Notes: generated from the letters alone by a model not told the origin. Shown: positions 1 through 8,867, numbered from the stretch's first letter. The stretch is 64,000 bases of DNA from DASQLQ01 sp035629935 (GCA_035629935.1 DASQLQ010000175.1:3842-67841); one strand, 5' to 3'. Numbers and translations: made by a program.

Positions 1-1
1 C

Positions 2-229
2 GTCGCTCACGAGAAGAACGTCGATACGACCAAGGTCGAAGACGTGATGACCAAGGGCGTTGTTTCCGGTGCCCCGGGGTGGGAGATCACTCGTGCCGTG
101 AAGGCCATGACCGACGGTGGATTCCGTCACCTGCTCGTGACTGAGATGGACGACCCGGTAGGCATCGTTTCGCTACGAGACCTGATGGACTCGATGGCGG
201 AGCTGGTTCAGTCTCAGACCTCGGCCTGA
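2..229 (+). CDS. CBS-domain protein, C-terminal fragment
   Basis: The reading frame is open from the window edge, so the start lies upstream. The visible 75 residues are most of one CBS repeat: a VEDVM/TKGVV entry strand, the GGFRHLLVT core, and the closing VGIVSLRDLM strand-helix that ends CBS modules. CBS pairs bind adenosine nucleotides and regulate the protein carrying them. The missing N-terminus prevents assigning a partner domain, and a stand-alone two-CBS protein is most common at this size. Its 3' end overlaps the convergent SRPBCC gene by 16 bp. Confidence 0.85.
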   Translation, partial: VAHEKNVDTTKVEDVMTKGVVSGAPGWEITRAVKAMTDGGFRHLLVTEMDDPVGIVSLRDLMDSMAELVQSQTSA

Positions 230-666
230 CCGGTCAGCGCGTCCAAGACGCGGTCCTGCATCCGGCGCAAACGCCGGCGGAGAAACACCGCCAGGATCCG
301 CCCGGAGAATCCGGTCGGCATGTCCGCCTCCAGCCGGCGAGTGACCAACGACCCCTCCTCTGACTCCTCCACGCGATAGAGGACGCGCATCCGAACCCCG
401 ACGACGACGTCCTCTACGAACTCTTTCTCGTCGGCGGACGTGGTGAGACTCGTTCCCTGGACGGTGAATCCCAGCAGCCGAGCGCGGCCGGTCACCACAT
501 CCCCCTCGGCGAGCTTTTCCGGACCCTCGGTGGAGATGATCTCCGGCTGCCAGGACGGCCACGTGCTCGGATCCATCACGCGTTGCATGACGGATCGAGG
601 AGTCAAAACTGAGTGACGGGTGGACTCGACGACGAAGAGTCTGGAGACGGACCGATCCCGAGCCAC
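214..666 (-). CDS. SRPBCC-family (polyketide cyclase/START-like) protein
   Basis: This 150-residue protein shows the SRPBCC pattern: an N-terminal strand with a TPRSVMQRVMDPSTWPSW helix-turn, a central run of amphipathic strands (GRARLLGFTVQGTSL, VRMRVLYRVEE), and a long C-terminal helix. Such proteins form a deep hydrophobic cavity for lipids or polyketides, but the ligand cannot be read from sequence. The start is a GTG at 666. The reverse-strand hexamer TAGGAT lies exactly 6 nt upstream, so the message may be leaderless. It is divergent from the gamma-glutamyltransferase-like gene. Confidence 0.75.
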   Translation of the reverse strand: MARDRSVSRLFVVESTRHSVLTPRSVMQRVMDPSTWPSWQPEIISTEGPEKLAEGDVVTGRARLLGFTVQGTSLTTSADEKEFVEDVVVGVRMRVLYRVEESEEGSLVTRRLEADMPTGFSGRILAVFLRRRLRRMQDRVLDALTGQAEV

Positions 667-672
667 GACCGC

Positions 673-696
673 ATCCTAGGTTCGACCCATTAACCT
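673..696. promoter_or_regulatory. Divergent leaderless-type promoters between SRPBCC and GGT genes
   Basis: The 37-bp gap between the two divergent starts holds a reverse-strand TAGGAT (673-678), 6 nt from the GTG at 666, and a forward TAACCT (691-696), 7 nt from the ATG at 704. Both fit the TANNNT -10 pattern at the distance expected if transcription begins on the start codon. Neither start has a Shine-Dalgarno sequence. No -35 element is obvious. Confidence 0.5.
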
Positions 697-703
697 GCCT
701 TCG

Positions 704-2200
704 ATGAGCAAACCTCACCTTGCCATAGCCGCCGGCAGCCGATTGGGTTGCCATGCCGCCGAGAAAGTGGCGCGCTCGGGTGGGAACGCGGTCGACGCTT
801 GCCTGGCCTCGGCGGTCACCGGATGGGTGGCGGAACCGTTCTTCGCGTCGCTCGGAGGGTCTGGCTTCGTGGCCGTAGGCACTCCGGCAGGCGAAGTAGA
901 GGTGATCGACGGCAACAACATGATGCCGCTCACCGTTCCCGACGAACCGGGCCAGGGGATGAAGCGGATCTTCCTGCCGGACTACGCGGACGGCCTCTAC
1001 ATGGGCATCGGCGGCGGGTCCGTTTCGGTGCCGGGCATCCTTAAAGCGGTTCATCGAGCATGGGAACGGCACGGCAAGATCGAGTGGGCGGCACTGTTCA
1101 GCGATGCGATCGACCTTGCGCGCTCCGGCTTCCCGTTCCCCAAGACCTCGGACTATTACCTCTCGTGTACGTGGGGCGAGATCTGGTCGAAGTACGACAG
1201 CTCGCGTTCGATCTTCATGGTGGACGACCGGCCGATGCGAGAGGGCGACACCCTCGTTCAGCCGGAGCTTGCCGAGGCCCTGGAAGAGGTCGCCTCGAAG
1301 GGCCCCGAAATCTTCTACAAAGGCTCCCTGGGTGCCGACGTCGTTGGATCTATCGCCGACGACGGAGGGTTCCTCTCTCTCGAGGACCTCGATGGCTACG
1401 AAGCCGAGATACGTGCCCCGATCACTACCGAAGCCTTCGGCTGGAAGATCGAATCCAACCCTCCACCCGCGGTCGGCGGCGCGGTTCTGATCCACATGCT
1501 GGCCCTGATGGACGGCGCCAACCTGAGTGACCCGGTCGAGCGTTTGAGCGCGATCGTAGAAGCTCAGCGTGCTGCCGTCGGATACCGGCGCGAGCGTTAC
1601 CAAGACGCGACCGGCATCGCGGCGGCATTCGAGGAAGCCCTTCACGACCTCGGCGCCAGGGCTCGAAGTGCATCCACGACGCACTCGTCCTCATCCGATG
1701 CCGAGGGATACGTCTGCTCACTGACCGAGTCCAATGGTTACGGCGCAGGATTGTCGGTCCGCGGGATCTTGCTCAACAACACACTCGGCGAGGAAGAGTT
1801 GAATCCCCTTGGGGCTCACCGCCTCCCACCGGGAGCACGAACGCACTCGAATATGGCGCCGACGATCGCGCTGGGTCCCAACGGCACCGTGGCGATGGGT
1901 TCCCCCGGCGCCGACCGTATCGTCGGAGCCATCTCGCAAACGTTCCTGCACCTTGCCGTCGACGGAGCTCCGCTCGCTGAGGCAGTGGCGGCACCTCGGG
2001 CGCACCTCGACCCTCGCCAGGAGGGCGAAACACTGTGCTTCGAGCCCGGACTTCCGGGGGATCAGTTGGCCTATGCGCCGCGCCCCTACGACGATATCCA
2101 TATGTATTTCGGCGCCGTGCAGGCGGCATCCGTTACGAAGGACGGAGACGTCGATGCAGCAGCTGATCCGCGACGCTCGGGAGGAAGCGCACTAGTCTGA
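704..2200 (+). CDS. Gamma-glutamyltransferase-family Ntn hydrolase
   Basis: This 498-residue protein carries the GGT fold: N-terminal GGNAVDACLAS, GGSGFV and the SNPPPAVGG region. The autoprocessing site is at Thr325-Thr326-His327, where E. coli GGT has TTHYSVVD. Thr325 would become the catalytic N-terminus of the small subunit. The residues after it are unusually Ser-rich (SSSSDAEG). The downstream NNTLGEEELNP, PTIALGPNG and GSPGADRI segments match the family's substrate-binding region. It is shorter than classical GGT (about 580 residues) and no signal peptide is visible, so a cytosolic cephalosporin-acylase-like or glutathione-hydrolase role is possible. Confidence 0.88.
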   Translation: MSKPHLAIAAGSRLGCHAAEKVARSGGNAVDACLASAVTGWVAEPFFASLGGSGFVAVGTPAGEVEVIDGNNMMPLTVPDEPGQGMKRIFLPDYADGLYMGIGGGSVSVPGILKAVHRAWERHGKIEWAALFSDAIDLARSGFPFPKTSDYYLSCTWGEIWSKYDSSRSIFMVDDRPMREGDTLVQPELAEALEEVASKGPEIFYKGSLGADVVGSIADDGGFLSLEDLDGYEAEIRAPITTEAFGWKIESNPPPAVGGAVLIHMLALMDGANLSDPVERLSAIVEAQRAAVGYRRERYQDATGIAAAFEEALHDLGARARSASTTHSSSSDAEGYVCSLTESNGYGAGLSVRGILLNNTLGEEELNPLGAHRLPPGARTHSNMAPTIALGPNGTVAMGSPGADRIVGAISQTFLHLAVDGAPLAEAVAAPRAHLDPRQEGETLCFEPGLPGDQLAYAPRPYDDIHMYFGAVQAASVTKDGDVDAAADPRRSGGSALV

Positions 2201-2227
2201 CGACTAAGTCTGGTTAAGGAGGAAATC

Positions 2228-2830
2228 GTGGCACGGTTGTTTTCGTTCAAGCCCAGCCTCACGTTCAAGGGTCGGAAGTTCAAAGGCATCAGGGGCTTCT
2301 CCGGTAAACCGTTCCACCCACCTCTCACCGACATCACCGTCGCGGCCTACTTCTTACTGGCGGCCTTCGACCTCGTTTCCTACGTCGCCTTCAAGATGGA
2401 CCGTCTCGAGGTCGCGGCAGACTTCTACGTCTCCGCGACCAACGTGGTCCTGGCCGGCGCGATCGTCTCCGTTCCGACGATCCTCACCGGGTTCTGGGAC
2501 TGGTTGAAGTCGACACCGAAACATTCCCAAGCTTGGCGAACGGCCAACGCTCACATGGCGATCATGCTGACCGTTTCGATGCTAGTGGCGGCGAACCTCG
2601 TCATGCGTCTCGCTTACTACGGCGCCGACCTCAAATACCCGGATCTGACCATCCTCGTTCTGTCGTTGTTGATCGGTGGGCTCGTTTCGTGGGGTGCCGT
2701 CTACGGCGGGACGATGGTCTACGAATACGGGTTCAACGTCGAACAGGACTTCGATCACGCGTACTCGGAATCCGAGGTCGACAAGTACCCCGGCCAGAAG
2801 GACACTCCTGCACAGGAGCCGAGTTCCTAG
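2228..2830 (+). CDS. DUF2231-type membrane protein
   Basis: This 200-residue protein has four predicted membrane helices, beginning after the HPPLTDITVAAY motif (residues 30-41) that marks DUF2231 proteins. It ends with the GGTMVYEYGFNV motif that usually closes the domain, followed by an acidic soluble tail. The function of this family is unknown; members often sit near redox or cytochrome genes. The start is a GTG with a strong AAGGAGG 6-8 nt upstream. Its stop overlaps the convergent GTPase gene by 4 bp. Confidence 0.82.
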   Translation: MARLFSFKPSLTFKGRKFKGIRGFSGKPFHPPLTDITVAAYFLLAAFDLVSYVAFKMDRLEVAADFYVSATNVVLAGAIVSVPTILTGFWDWLKSTPKHSQAWRTANAHMAIMLTVSMLVAANLVMRLAYYGADLKYPDLTILVLSLLIGGLVSWGAVYGGTMVYEYGFNVEQDFDHAYSESEVDKYPGQKDTPAQEPSS

Positions 2831-3804
2831 ACCGCGAACCTGATGTTGAGCACGTCTCCTTCTTGCACGACGTAGTCCTTGCCCTCGACGCGCAGTAGGC
2901 CCTTGGTTTTGGCTCCATCCCACGAACCGCTCTCGACCAGCTGCGCGTAGCCGACGACTTCAGCTCGGATGAAGCCTCGTTCGAGGTCGGAGTGGATCAC
3001 TCCGGCTGCCTCAGGCGCCTTCGCGCCCCGGCGCACTTCCCAGGCCCGCGTCTCGTCTTCACCGGTCGTGAGAAACGTGATCAGGTCCAACGCGCGGTAA
3101 CAAGCCGCTACGACGCGATCGAGACCCGGCTCCTCGATACCGAAGCCGAGCAGAAGCTCGCGAGCATCGGTGGGCTCCATCCCGGCGACCTCGGCTTCGA
3201 GCGCTGCACTGATCGCTAGCGCGTCGGGTAGGTCCGCCGACTCGGTATCGCCTTCCGCGACGTTGGCGACAACGACCCAAGGTTTGAGGCTAAGCGGCCC
3301 GAATCCCCTCAGGATCTTCAACTCGTCTCCATCGAAACCGCCATCGCGGAGAGGTCGCTCTTCCGATAGCAGCGCGTGGGCCTTCTCGAGAACGGCTACC
3401 TCGGCCGCCCCCTCACCCTTTCCCCTTGCTTTCTTCTTCGCCTTCTCCAAACCGCCTTCGACACTGACCAGATCGGCGAGGACCATCTCCGTTTCGAGCG
3501 TGGCCAACTCGTCCTTGGGATTCGCATCACTACCGAACGCACGAACGACCATGCACAGCGCGTCCACCTGCCGGAACTCACCGATCCCCTGAGCCGTCAG
3601 TCCACCCGGGACATCGACGAACCGGACCTTGGCGGAGACGACCTTTTTCGAGCTCTCCTGATCCGACAGGACCTTCAACCGTTCGTCGGGGACCTCGACC
3701 ACCGCCTGGTTGGACCGCCCCCCCACACCTCCGGAACGGGTCAACGCGGTGAACAGAGTCGATTTACCCGAGTAGGGCATGCCGACGATGCCGACGTCTT
3801 TCAC
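2827..3804 (-). CDS. YchF/Obg-like GTPase (divergent, DUF933 C-terminus)
   Basis: This 325-residue protein has a P-loop GMPYSGKST at residues 8-16 and the Asp of VRFVDVPGGL as G3. It has VVANVAEGD in place of the G4 NKxD motif, and this NxxE variant is what gives YchF ATP preference. It has the YchF C-terminal TGS segment (VIHSDLERGFIRAEV, GKDYVVQEGDVLNIRF). It is about 40 residues shorter than standard YchF and lacks the usual NYPFCTI switch region, so it may be a second, diverged copy rather than the housekeeping one. The GTG start is preceded by AGGAGG. Confidence 0.85.
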   Translation of the reverse strand: MKDVGIVGMPYSGKSTLFTALTRSGGVGGRSNQAVVEVPDERLKVLSDQESSKKVVSAKVRFVDVPGGLTAQGIGEFRQVDALCMVVRAFGSDANPKDELATLETEMVLADLVSVEGGLEKAKKKARGKGEGAAEVAVLEKAHALLSEERPLRDGGFDGDELKILRGFGPLSLKPWVVVANVAEGDTESADLPDALAISAALEAEVAGMEPTDARELLLGFGIEEPGLDRVVAACYRALDLITFLTTGEDETRAWEVRRGAKAPEAAGVIHSDLERGFIRAEVVGYAQLVESGSWDGAKTKGLLRVEGKDYVVQEGDVLNIRFAV

Positions 3805-3846
3805 AGTTTCCTCCTACGCATGCGGGTGAGGGTAGCGTCCCTCGAC

Positions 3847-4617
3847 ATGGAGACGGGTCTCGAAGGCAAGGTCGTGTTGGTCACCGGTGGAGCAGGTGGC
3901 ATCGGAACCGCCATCACCCGCGCATTCGCTGCCGAGGGGGCTGTGCCCGTTATCCACTACCGCTCGAGCGAGGAAAGAGCGCGCGCTCTCGAAAAGGAGA
4001 CCGGCGGCTTCGCGCTACGAGCGGATCTAACGGTCGAAACAGAGGTCGAGGATCTCTTCGAGCAGGCGGTCGTGACTGCCGGGCGATTGGACATCCTCGT
4101 TGCGAACGCGGGTTGGTGGCCGTCGACGGACGAGCCGGTGTGGCAGATGTCAACGGACCGGTGGCGTCGAACCCTCGCGATCAATCTCGACGGAACGTTC
4201 TTCTGTTGCCGGGCCTTCCTTCGCCATGTCGAGAAGACGGGCAACGGCAACATCGTGCTCGTCTCGTCGACGGCAGGCGTCCTAGGAGAAGCAGGGCACG
4301 CGGACTACGCGGCGGCGAAATCTGCACTCGCCGGAGGCTTCTTGAAGAGTCTCAAGAACGAGATCGTCCGCGTGGCCCCGGCGGGCAGGGTGAACACCGT
4401 GTGCCCCGGATGGACCCAAACCGAGATGACCAAGGACGAGCTGAAGGATCCGGAGCTCGTTCGGAAGATCACGCGCACCATGGCCCTAGAAAAAGTGGGG
4501 CAAGCGGAGGACGTAGCGCGCGTCGTCGTTGCCCTCGCGTCGGACGAGATCTCGGGTCACGTCACCGGCGAAGTCATAACGGTCGCCGGCGGCATGGAGG
4601 GGAGATTGCTCCGGTAA
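3847..4617 (+). CDS. Short-chain dehydrogenase/reductase
   Basis: This 256-residue classical SDR has a TGGAGGIG cofactor loop at residues 13-20, a NAG motif, a catalytic Ser in VLVSSTAG, and YAAAK as the Tyr-x-x-x-Lys pair. The ending GHVTGEVITVAGG is typical of FabG-like enzymes using NAD(P)H. The substrate is not predictable. I chose the ATG at 3847 because homology begins at GLEGKVVLVTGG; the open frame upstream is antisense to the GTPase gene. TAGCGT lies 8 nt before this ATG. A CTCG-loop hairpin follows the stop. Confidence 0.88.
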   Translation: METGLEGKVVLVTGGAGGIGTAITRAFAAEGAVPVIHYRSSEERARALEKETGGFALRADLTVETEVEDLFEQAVVTAGRLDILVANAGWWPSTDEPVWQMSTDRWRRTLAINLDGTFFCCRAFLRHVEKTGNGNIVLVSSTAGVLGEAGHADYAAAKSALAGGFLKSLKNEIVRVAPAGRVNTVCPGWTQTEMTKDELKDPELVRKITRTMALEKVGQAEDVARVVVALASDEISGHVTGEVITVAGGMEGRLLR

Positions 4618-4622
4618 AAGAA

Positions 4623-4646
4623 CGCCGGCGGGCTCGGCCGTCGGCG
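4623..4646. repeat. CTCG-loop hairpin, copy 1
   Basis: This 24-nt element sits between convergent SDR and arginase genes, preceded by the GAAC shared by the complete copies. Arms CGCCGGCGG and CCGTCGGCG pair over 9 positions with one G-T wobble around a loop containing CTCG. It has no T-tract, so it is not a canonical intrinsic terminator, though it may still end transcription. Other copies are at 13250, 16861, 28875 and 49710-49807. Confidence 0.7.
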
Positions 4647-4651
4647 AGACT

Positions 4652-5566
4652 TCAAAGGATACGCGCGCCCAGTGCACTGGCGGAGAGTTCGACCGCCAGC
4701 TGTCCGGTCGTGTCCGCGAGGTCGAGCACCGGATTGACCTCGACTACTTCCAACGACGTGAGCACGCCGGAATCAGCGATCAGCTCCATCGCGAGATGAG
4801 CCTCTCTGTACGACAGGCCCCCGCGGACCGGGGTTCCTACCCCGGGGGCTATCTCGGGATCACAGACGTCGACGTCGAGCGATAGGTGGAAGAACGCAGC
4901 ACCCGTAACGACCTCGAGAGCGGCATTGACGACGGTCGCCACGCCCTGGCGGTCGATGTCGGCCATCGTGAAGACCTTGAGATCGAGCTCTCTGACCAAC
5001 TCCTTCTCTCCCGGATCCATCTGCCGCACGCCGACGAGCGCGACGTGTTTGGGATCCACCCACGGGGGGCCATCGAATCCGTCGAGAGTGAAGCCGCACT
5101 GGTCCAGAGCGGCGGCGAGAGGCATGCCGTGCACGTTCCCCGTCGGAGAAGTGTGCGGTCGATTGAGGTCCCCGTGCGCATCGACCCACAACACGCCGCC
5201 CAGGCCGTAAACAGAATGCAACCCGGCGAGGGTTCCCATCGCGATCGAGTGATCGCCGCCGAGGACCAAAGGCATCTCGCCGGCCTCGGCGATGGCAGCT
5301 ACCCGTCGCCCTATCTGTGAACAGGTCGCAAGGATGGCCGGCAGGTAACGGGACTTCTCGTCACTCTCGGGTGCGACCTCGGGGATCTCCGTTCCGACGT
5401 TTCCGTGATCGTCGACCTGAAACCCCAGACTCTCCAGGCGCTCGGCGAGACCCGCGTAGCGGATCGCGCTGGGCCCCATGTCGACACCACGTCTGGTGCT
5501 TCCGAGATCCAGTGCCGCTCCCAGGATCGCAACGCTCTTGTCCAGCGTGGAACTATTCGAGCTCAT
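4652..5566 (-). CDS. rocF: Arginase/ureohydrolase
   Basis: This 304-residue ureohydrolase is predicted to split L-arginine into ornithine and urea with a binuclear Mn centre. Metal ligands are visible at His106 (GGDHS), Asp129, His131 and Asp133 (DAHGD), and Asp231 and Asp233 (SLDVDVCDP). The length and the SPTGNVHGMPLA substrate loop fit true arginase better than agmatinase. Its start overlaps the end of the upstream terC-like gene by 14 bp, so the two are probably co-transcribed. The gene name is by family, not by context. Confidence 0.88.
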   Translation of the reverse strand: MSSNSSTLDKSVAILGAALDLGSTRRGVDMGPSAIRYAGLAERLESLGFQVDDHGNVGTEIPEVAPESDEKSRYLPAILATCSQIGRRVAAIAEAGEMPLVLGGDHSIAMGTLAGLHSVYGLGGVLWVDAHGDLNRPHTSPTGNVHGMPLAAALDQCGFTLDGFDGPPWVDPKHVALVGVRQMDPGEKELVRELDLKVFTMADIDRQGVATVVNAALEVVTGAAFFHLSLDVDVCDPEIAPGVGTPVRGGLSYREAHLAMELIADSGVLTSLEVVEVNPVLDLADTTGQLAVELSASALGARIL

Positions 5567-6476
5567 CGGGTTTCTTCGGGAAAGCCATGGACAACGCGAT
5601 CGTTGCCGTGAGGACGACGGTGATCACACCCAACGACAAAAGTATCGGGATTTCCACATGGACGGCCTCTAACAGCATCTTGGTTCCAACGAAACCCAGG
5701 ATCAGAGCTAACCCGTATTTCAGCAGATGGAATCGGTCGATGACGTCTGCCAGCAAGAAGTAGAGGGCCCTCAAACCCAGGATCGCGAACACGTTGGAAG
5801 TCAGGATGATGAACGGGTCGCGCGTGATAGCGAAGATGGCCGGTATCGAGTCGACGGCAAAGACGATGTCGGTCAGCTCGATGAACAGAAGGACGATGAA
5901 GAGTGGAGTGGCCACGCGCTTTCCGTTCTCGACGGTGAAGAGTTTCTGGCCGTGGTACTTGGTGGTCGTGCGGATCCGCTTCTGCGCCCACTTGAGTATC
6001 GGATTGTCCTCGGGATGAACCTCGCTATGGCCGAACGCAAATCTGATCGCGGTGATGATGAGGAAGGCGCCGAAGATGTAGATGACCCACTCGAATCTCT
6101 CGATCAAGGCAACGCCGGCCGCGATGAAGATCCCACGGAAGATCATCGCTCCCAAGATCCCGTAGAAGAGCACCTGGTGCTGGTAACGGAACGGCACTTT
6201 GAAATAGCTGAAGACCAGCACGAACACGAACATGTTGTCGACCGACAGAGCTTTCTCGATCAGGAACCCGGTGAAGTACTGCGCACCGGCGGTGGGCCCT
6301 TTCCAAACGAGAACGATCACGCCGAAGACGACCGCTAGTCCTATCCAGATCGCTACCCACAACCCCGACTCCTTCGGAGTGGGATCGTGTTCGTCCGCGT
6401 GGAAGACCTTCAGGTCCACTAACAACATCGCGATCACGAAAGCGATGAAGGCCGCGTACAGATACCAGGGGACCAA
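5553..6476 (-). CDS. TerC/Alx-family integral membrane protein
   Basis: This 307-residue protein has about eight to nine hydrophobic helices and both TerC signatures: EKALSVDNMFVF near residue 75 and FIELTDIVFAVDSIPAIFAIT near residue 195, the acidic residues that line the putative metal path. Characterised relatives (Alx, MntP-like exporters) move Mn2+. Pairing with the Mn-dependent arginase makes a manganese link attractive but unproven. The start appears to be TTG at 6476 with GAGGAGG upstream. I saw no yybP-ykoY riboswitch in the 77-bp leader. Confidence 0.88.
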   Translation of the reverse strand: MVPWYLYAAFIAFVIAMLLVDLKVFHADEHDPTPKESGLWVAIWIGLAVVFGVIVLVWKGPTAGAQYFTGFLIEKALSVDNMFVFVLVFSYFKVPFRYQHQVLFYGILGAMIFRGIFIAAGVALIERFEWVIYIFGAFLIITAIRFAFGHSEVHPEDNPILKWAQKRIRTTTKYHGQKLFTVENGKRVATPLFIVLLFIELTDIVFAVDSIPAIFAITRDPFIILTSNVFAILGLRALYFLLADVIDRFHLLKYGLALILGFVGTKMLLEAVHVEIPILLSLGVITVVLTATIALSMAFPKKPDELE

Positions 6477-6553
6477 CGTTCCTCCTCGTCACTTAGGGTC
6501 GCAGGCCATCGGCGGCGTCATACCTGCGCTGTTGATTCTCAGGGGAAGGATAG

Positions 6554-7453
6554 ATGACCTCATCAGGCATCCACCGTCATGAGGTAACCGGTGTGGCTTT
6601 CGCCGTTCTGGCCGCCGTCGCCTTCGGCACCTTGGCGATATCGGCGAAACTCGCCTACCGCGCCGGGGTCGAGGCCTTGCCGTTGCTCGCCGCGCGCTTC
6701 ACCCTGTCGGCGATCCTCCTTGCGGCATACAACCGGGCTCGAGGGATCAAGATCTCCGTGGACAAACGTCGTTTCACGCGATTGATCTTCGGTGGTGGGT
6801 TCCTATACGGGCTGGAGGCATCTCTGTTCTTCTCTGCGCTCACCCGAGCACCGGCTGCCGTGGTGGGTCTCGTCTTCTACAGCTATCCCATCTGGACGAC
6901 CCTCCTCGGCTTCATGATGCGCATCGAGCCTTTCCGCTGGAGCACGATCGCGGCTCTCGTCCTGGGAGGGAGCGGGGTCGCGTTGGTGTTCTCTCTGCCG
7001 GAAACGTCTCTCGCGGGACCTCTGCTGGCAGTCGCCGCGGCGATCATGGTCGCGATCTATCTGATCTACATGCAGCTGGTACTACGCGACGTCGAAGCTT
7101 CGGTCGCCGCGATGTGGACCACCGCGGGGAGCGCCGTCGCCTTCATCGCTGCAAGCCTCGTCACCGGTCAGAGTTTCCCGGCCGCGGCGATCGGACCTTC
7201 CCTGTCGCTTGCGTTCGCTTCGTCCATCGCGTTTGTGGCCCTCTTCCAGGCGATCACTCGTATCGGCTCGGCGAGGTCGTCGATAGCTGCGATGCTCGAA
7301 CCGGTCACCACGTTGATCCTGGCTGCGATCTTTCTTGGCGAGGAGCTCGGCCCCCGCATCCTCCTCGGGGGTGCATTGATCGTGGCGGTCCTGCCCGTCC
7401 TGGCCGCCTCGGGCAGAGAGGAAAGTGGGATGCCGGCGGCCGACACACTCTAG
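6554..7453 (+). CDS. EamA/DMT-superfamily transporter
   Basis: This 299-residue protein has ten predicted membrane helices arranged as two EamA repeats. The first runs from FAVLAAVAFGTLAISAKLAY and the second ends FLGEELGPRILLGGALIVA, the typical C-terminal half motif. These permeases export metabolites or amino acids; the substrate is unknown. The ATG at 6554 follows AGGGGAAGG. It overlaps the convergent aldo/keto reductase by 4 bp. Confidence 0.87.
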   Translation: MTSSGIHRHEVTGVAFAVLAAVAFGTLAISAKLAYRAGVEALPLLAARFTLSAILLAAYNRARGIKISVDKRRFTRLIFGGGFLYGLEASLFFSALTRAPAAVVGLVFYSYPIWTTLLGFMMRIEPFRWSTIAALVLGGSGVALVFSLPETSLAGPLLAVAAAIMVAIYLIYMQLVLRDVEASVAAMWTTAGSAVAFIAASLVTGQSFPAAAIGPSLSLAFASSIAFVALFQAITRIGSARSSIAAMLEPVTTLILAAIFLGEELGPRILLGGALIVAVLPVLAASGREESGMPAADTL

Positions 7454-8391
7454 GGATCGAGGATCGAAGCGATCTCGTCGAGGTTCTTGGCCTCGAGCTC
7501 CACCGATCCGGCGCCTGCGTTCTCTTCGACGTGCTCGGGCGACCGGGAGCCGGCGATCGCTCCGGTGACACCGGGCTGGTGCCACACCCACGCGAGCGCA
7601 AGCTGCGGCAACGTGATCCCGAGCCGGTCGGCGATCGGACGTAAAGCGTCGACCTTCTCGAGGTTCTTCTCGTAGTTCCCAGGAGAGAACAGGGGCTCGT
7701 AGTAGTGGTCGAGTCCTTGCTTGCCACTGCGCCAGTCGTCATCGGAGAACTTCGTGTCCTTGTCGAAGACACCCGTCAACAATCCGTAGGCGAGAGGGCC
7801 GTAGCAGATGATGCCGATCCCCTTGGATTCGCAATAAGGAAACAGGCTGGTCTTCACGCGCTGGCGAAGCATCGAAAACTGGGGCTGGAGCGAGTCCACA
7901 TGTCGCACCGCCTCGCACCGCTCGAGCAGATCCACCCCGAAGTTGGAAACGCCGATGTAGCGCACCTTGCCTTCGTCGACGAGAGCGGCGCAGGCCTGCC
8001 ACGTCTCCTCGATCTCGATCGACTCATCCGGCCAGTGGAGCTGGAAGAGATCGATCACGTCGCGACCTAGTCGCTTCAGGCTCGCTTCGGCGGCCGCTCT
8101 GATCTCGTCGGGGGCAAATCCTGTTCCCCCGGGCTTCGGGGCCACCTTCGTGAAGACCATCGCCTCCGGCCGGCCCTTGACCGCTTGGCCGACGAGCTCC
8201 TCCGACCGGCCGCCGCCGTAGACCTCGGCCGTGTCGATCCACGTGATGCCGTTATCCAGGGCGACCTGCATCGCCCTGATCGTTTGTTCGTCCGGCGGGT
8301 TCTCGCCCCACCCCATGCCCCCGGCCTCCCAGGCGCCGAACCCGACGACCGATATCTCCGGTCCATCACTTCCAAGCTTTCGTTTCTGCAT
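7450..8391 (-). CDS. Aldo/keto reductase
   Basis: This 313-residue TIM-barrel NADPH oxidoreductase has its catalytic tetrad visible: Asp53, Tyr58, Lys82 and His119 (DLFQLHWP). The RYIGVSNF strand and the SRSPEHVEENAGA cofactor loop near the C-terminus are standard for the family. It reduces carbonyl compounds and the substrate cannot be called. It lies 2 bp behind the PPOX-like gene with GGGAGG before its ATG, so the two form one short operon. Confidence 0.9.
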   Translation of the reverse strand: MQKRKLGSDGPEISVVGFGAWEAGGMGWGENPPDEQTIRAMQVALDNGITWIDTAEVYGGGRSEELVGQAVKGRPEAMVFTKVAPKPGGTGFAPDEIRAAAEASLKRLGRDVIDLFQLHWPDESIEIEETWQACAALVDEGKVRYIGVSNFGVDLLERCEAVRHVDSLQPQFSMLRQRVKTSLFPYCESKGIGIICYGPLAYGLLTGVFDKDTKFSDDDWRSGKQGLDHYYEPLFSPGNYEKNLEKVDALRPIADRLGITLPQLALAWVWHQPGVTGAIAGSRSPEHVEENAGAGSVELEAKNLDEIASILDP

Positions 8392-8393
8392 AT

Positions 8394-8867
8394 CTAGCCT
8401 CCCAATTTGGCGTGGTTCCAGGACGCGACCCGTTCGAGAGTCAGAACGATGCCCTTGCGTTTGCCCGCCTGTCGTCTGATCTCGACCTCGGGCCCCTGCA
8501 CTGCGAGGCCCGTAGCGGGCAACGTGTAGCGCTCGTAGAGCCTTACCCCGATCGCGTAAACATCATCGACGTCTTCCACGAGCCGTGCCTCACCTCGCAC
8601 GAGGATGCCCCGCAGGTTCGCGTACGTCGTGCCTTCCTCGACCATGAATGCGCAACGAGCATCACGCTCGACGTTCCGCACCTTTTGACTCTTGGCGTAA
8701 GCCCACATGTGAACCTCCCCCGGCGAACCATCCACGAAGGCGAACCACATGCCGGTGAGATGAGGGAATCCGTCGACCCCCAAGGTCGATAGCGACGCAG
8801 TCAGTGGGGCATCCAGAAAACCTGCGATCTCTTCCCTCGACATCGATACGTCTACGCGCGGGCTCAC
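8394..8867 (-). CDS. Pyridoxamine-5'-phosphate-oxidase-like (PPOX/F420-type) protein
   Basis: This split-barrel flavin/F420-binding protein has LTASLSTLGVDGFPHLTGMWF at its N-terminal strand pair, KVRNVERDARCAFMVE as the cofactor loop and RGEARLVED. Actinobacterial relatives use FMN, F420 or heme and reduce small molecules. I placed the start at GTG 8867 (157 residues) because it directly abuts the 24-bp palindrome, with a reverse TAGAGT 7 nt upstream; ATG 8843 (149 residues) is the alternative. No Shine-Dalgarno precedes either. Confidence 0.8.
   Translation of the reverse strand: MSPRVDVSMSREEIAGFLDAPLTASLSTLGVDGFPHLTGMWFAFVDGSPGEVHMWAYAKSQKVRNVERDARCAFMVEEGTTYANLRGILVRGEARLVEDVDDVYAIGVRLYERYTLPATGLAVQGPEVEIRRQAGKRKGIVLTLERVASWNHAKLGG

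Noticed and set aside
173..1684. Long reverse-strand open frame of 503 codons opposite the GGT-like gene
   Set aside because: Its translation is Arg/Gly/Ala-rich with no domain. It overlaps the well-supported SRPBCC, GGT and CBS genes and is a GC-rich antisense shadow.
4623..4646. Intrinsic terminator
   Set aside because: The hairpin has no following T-run, and the same element also occurs upstream of genes and within a coding end, so I list it as a repeat.
6477..6553. yybP-ykoY manganese riboswitch before the TerC-like gene
   Set aside because: The 77-bp gap is too short and shows none of the conserved paired core; only a Shine-Dalgarno before a TTG start is visible.
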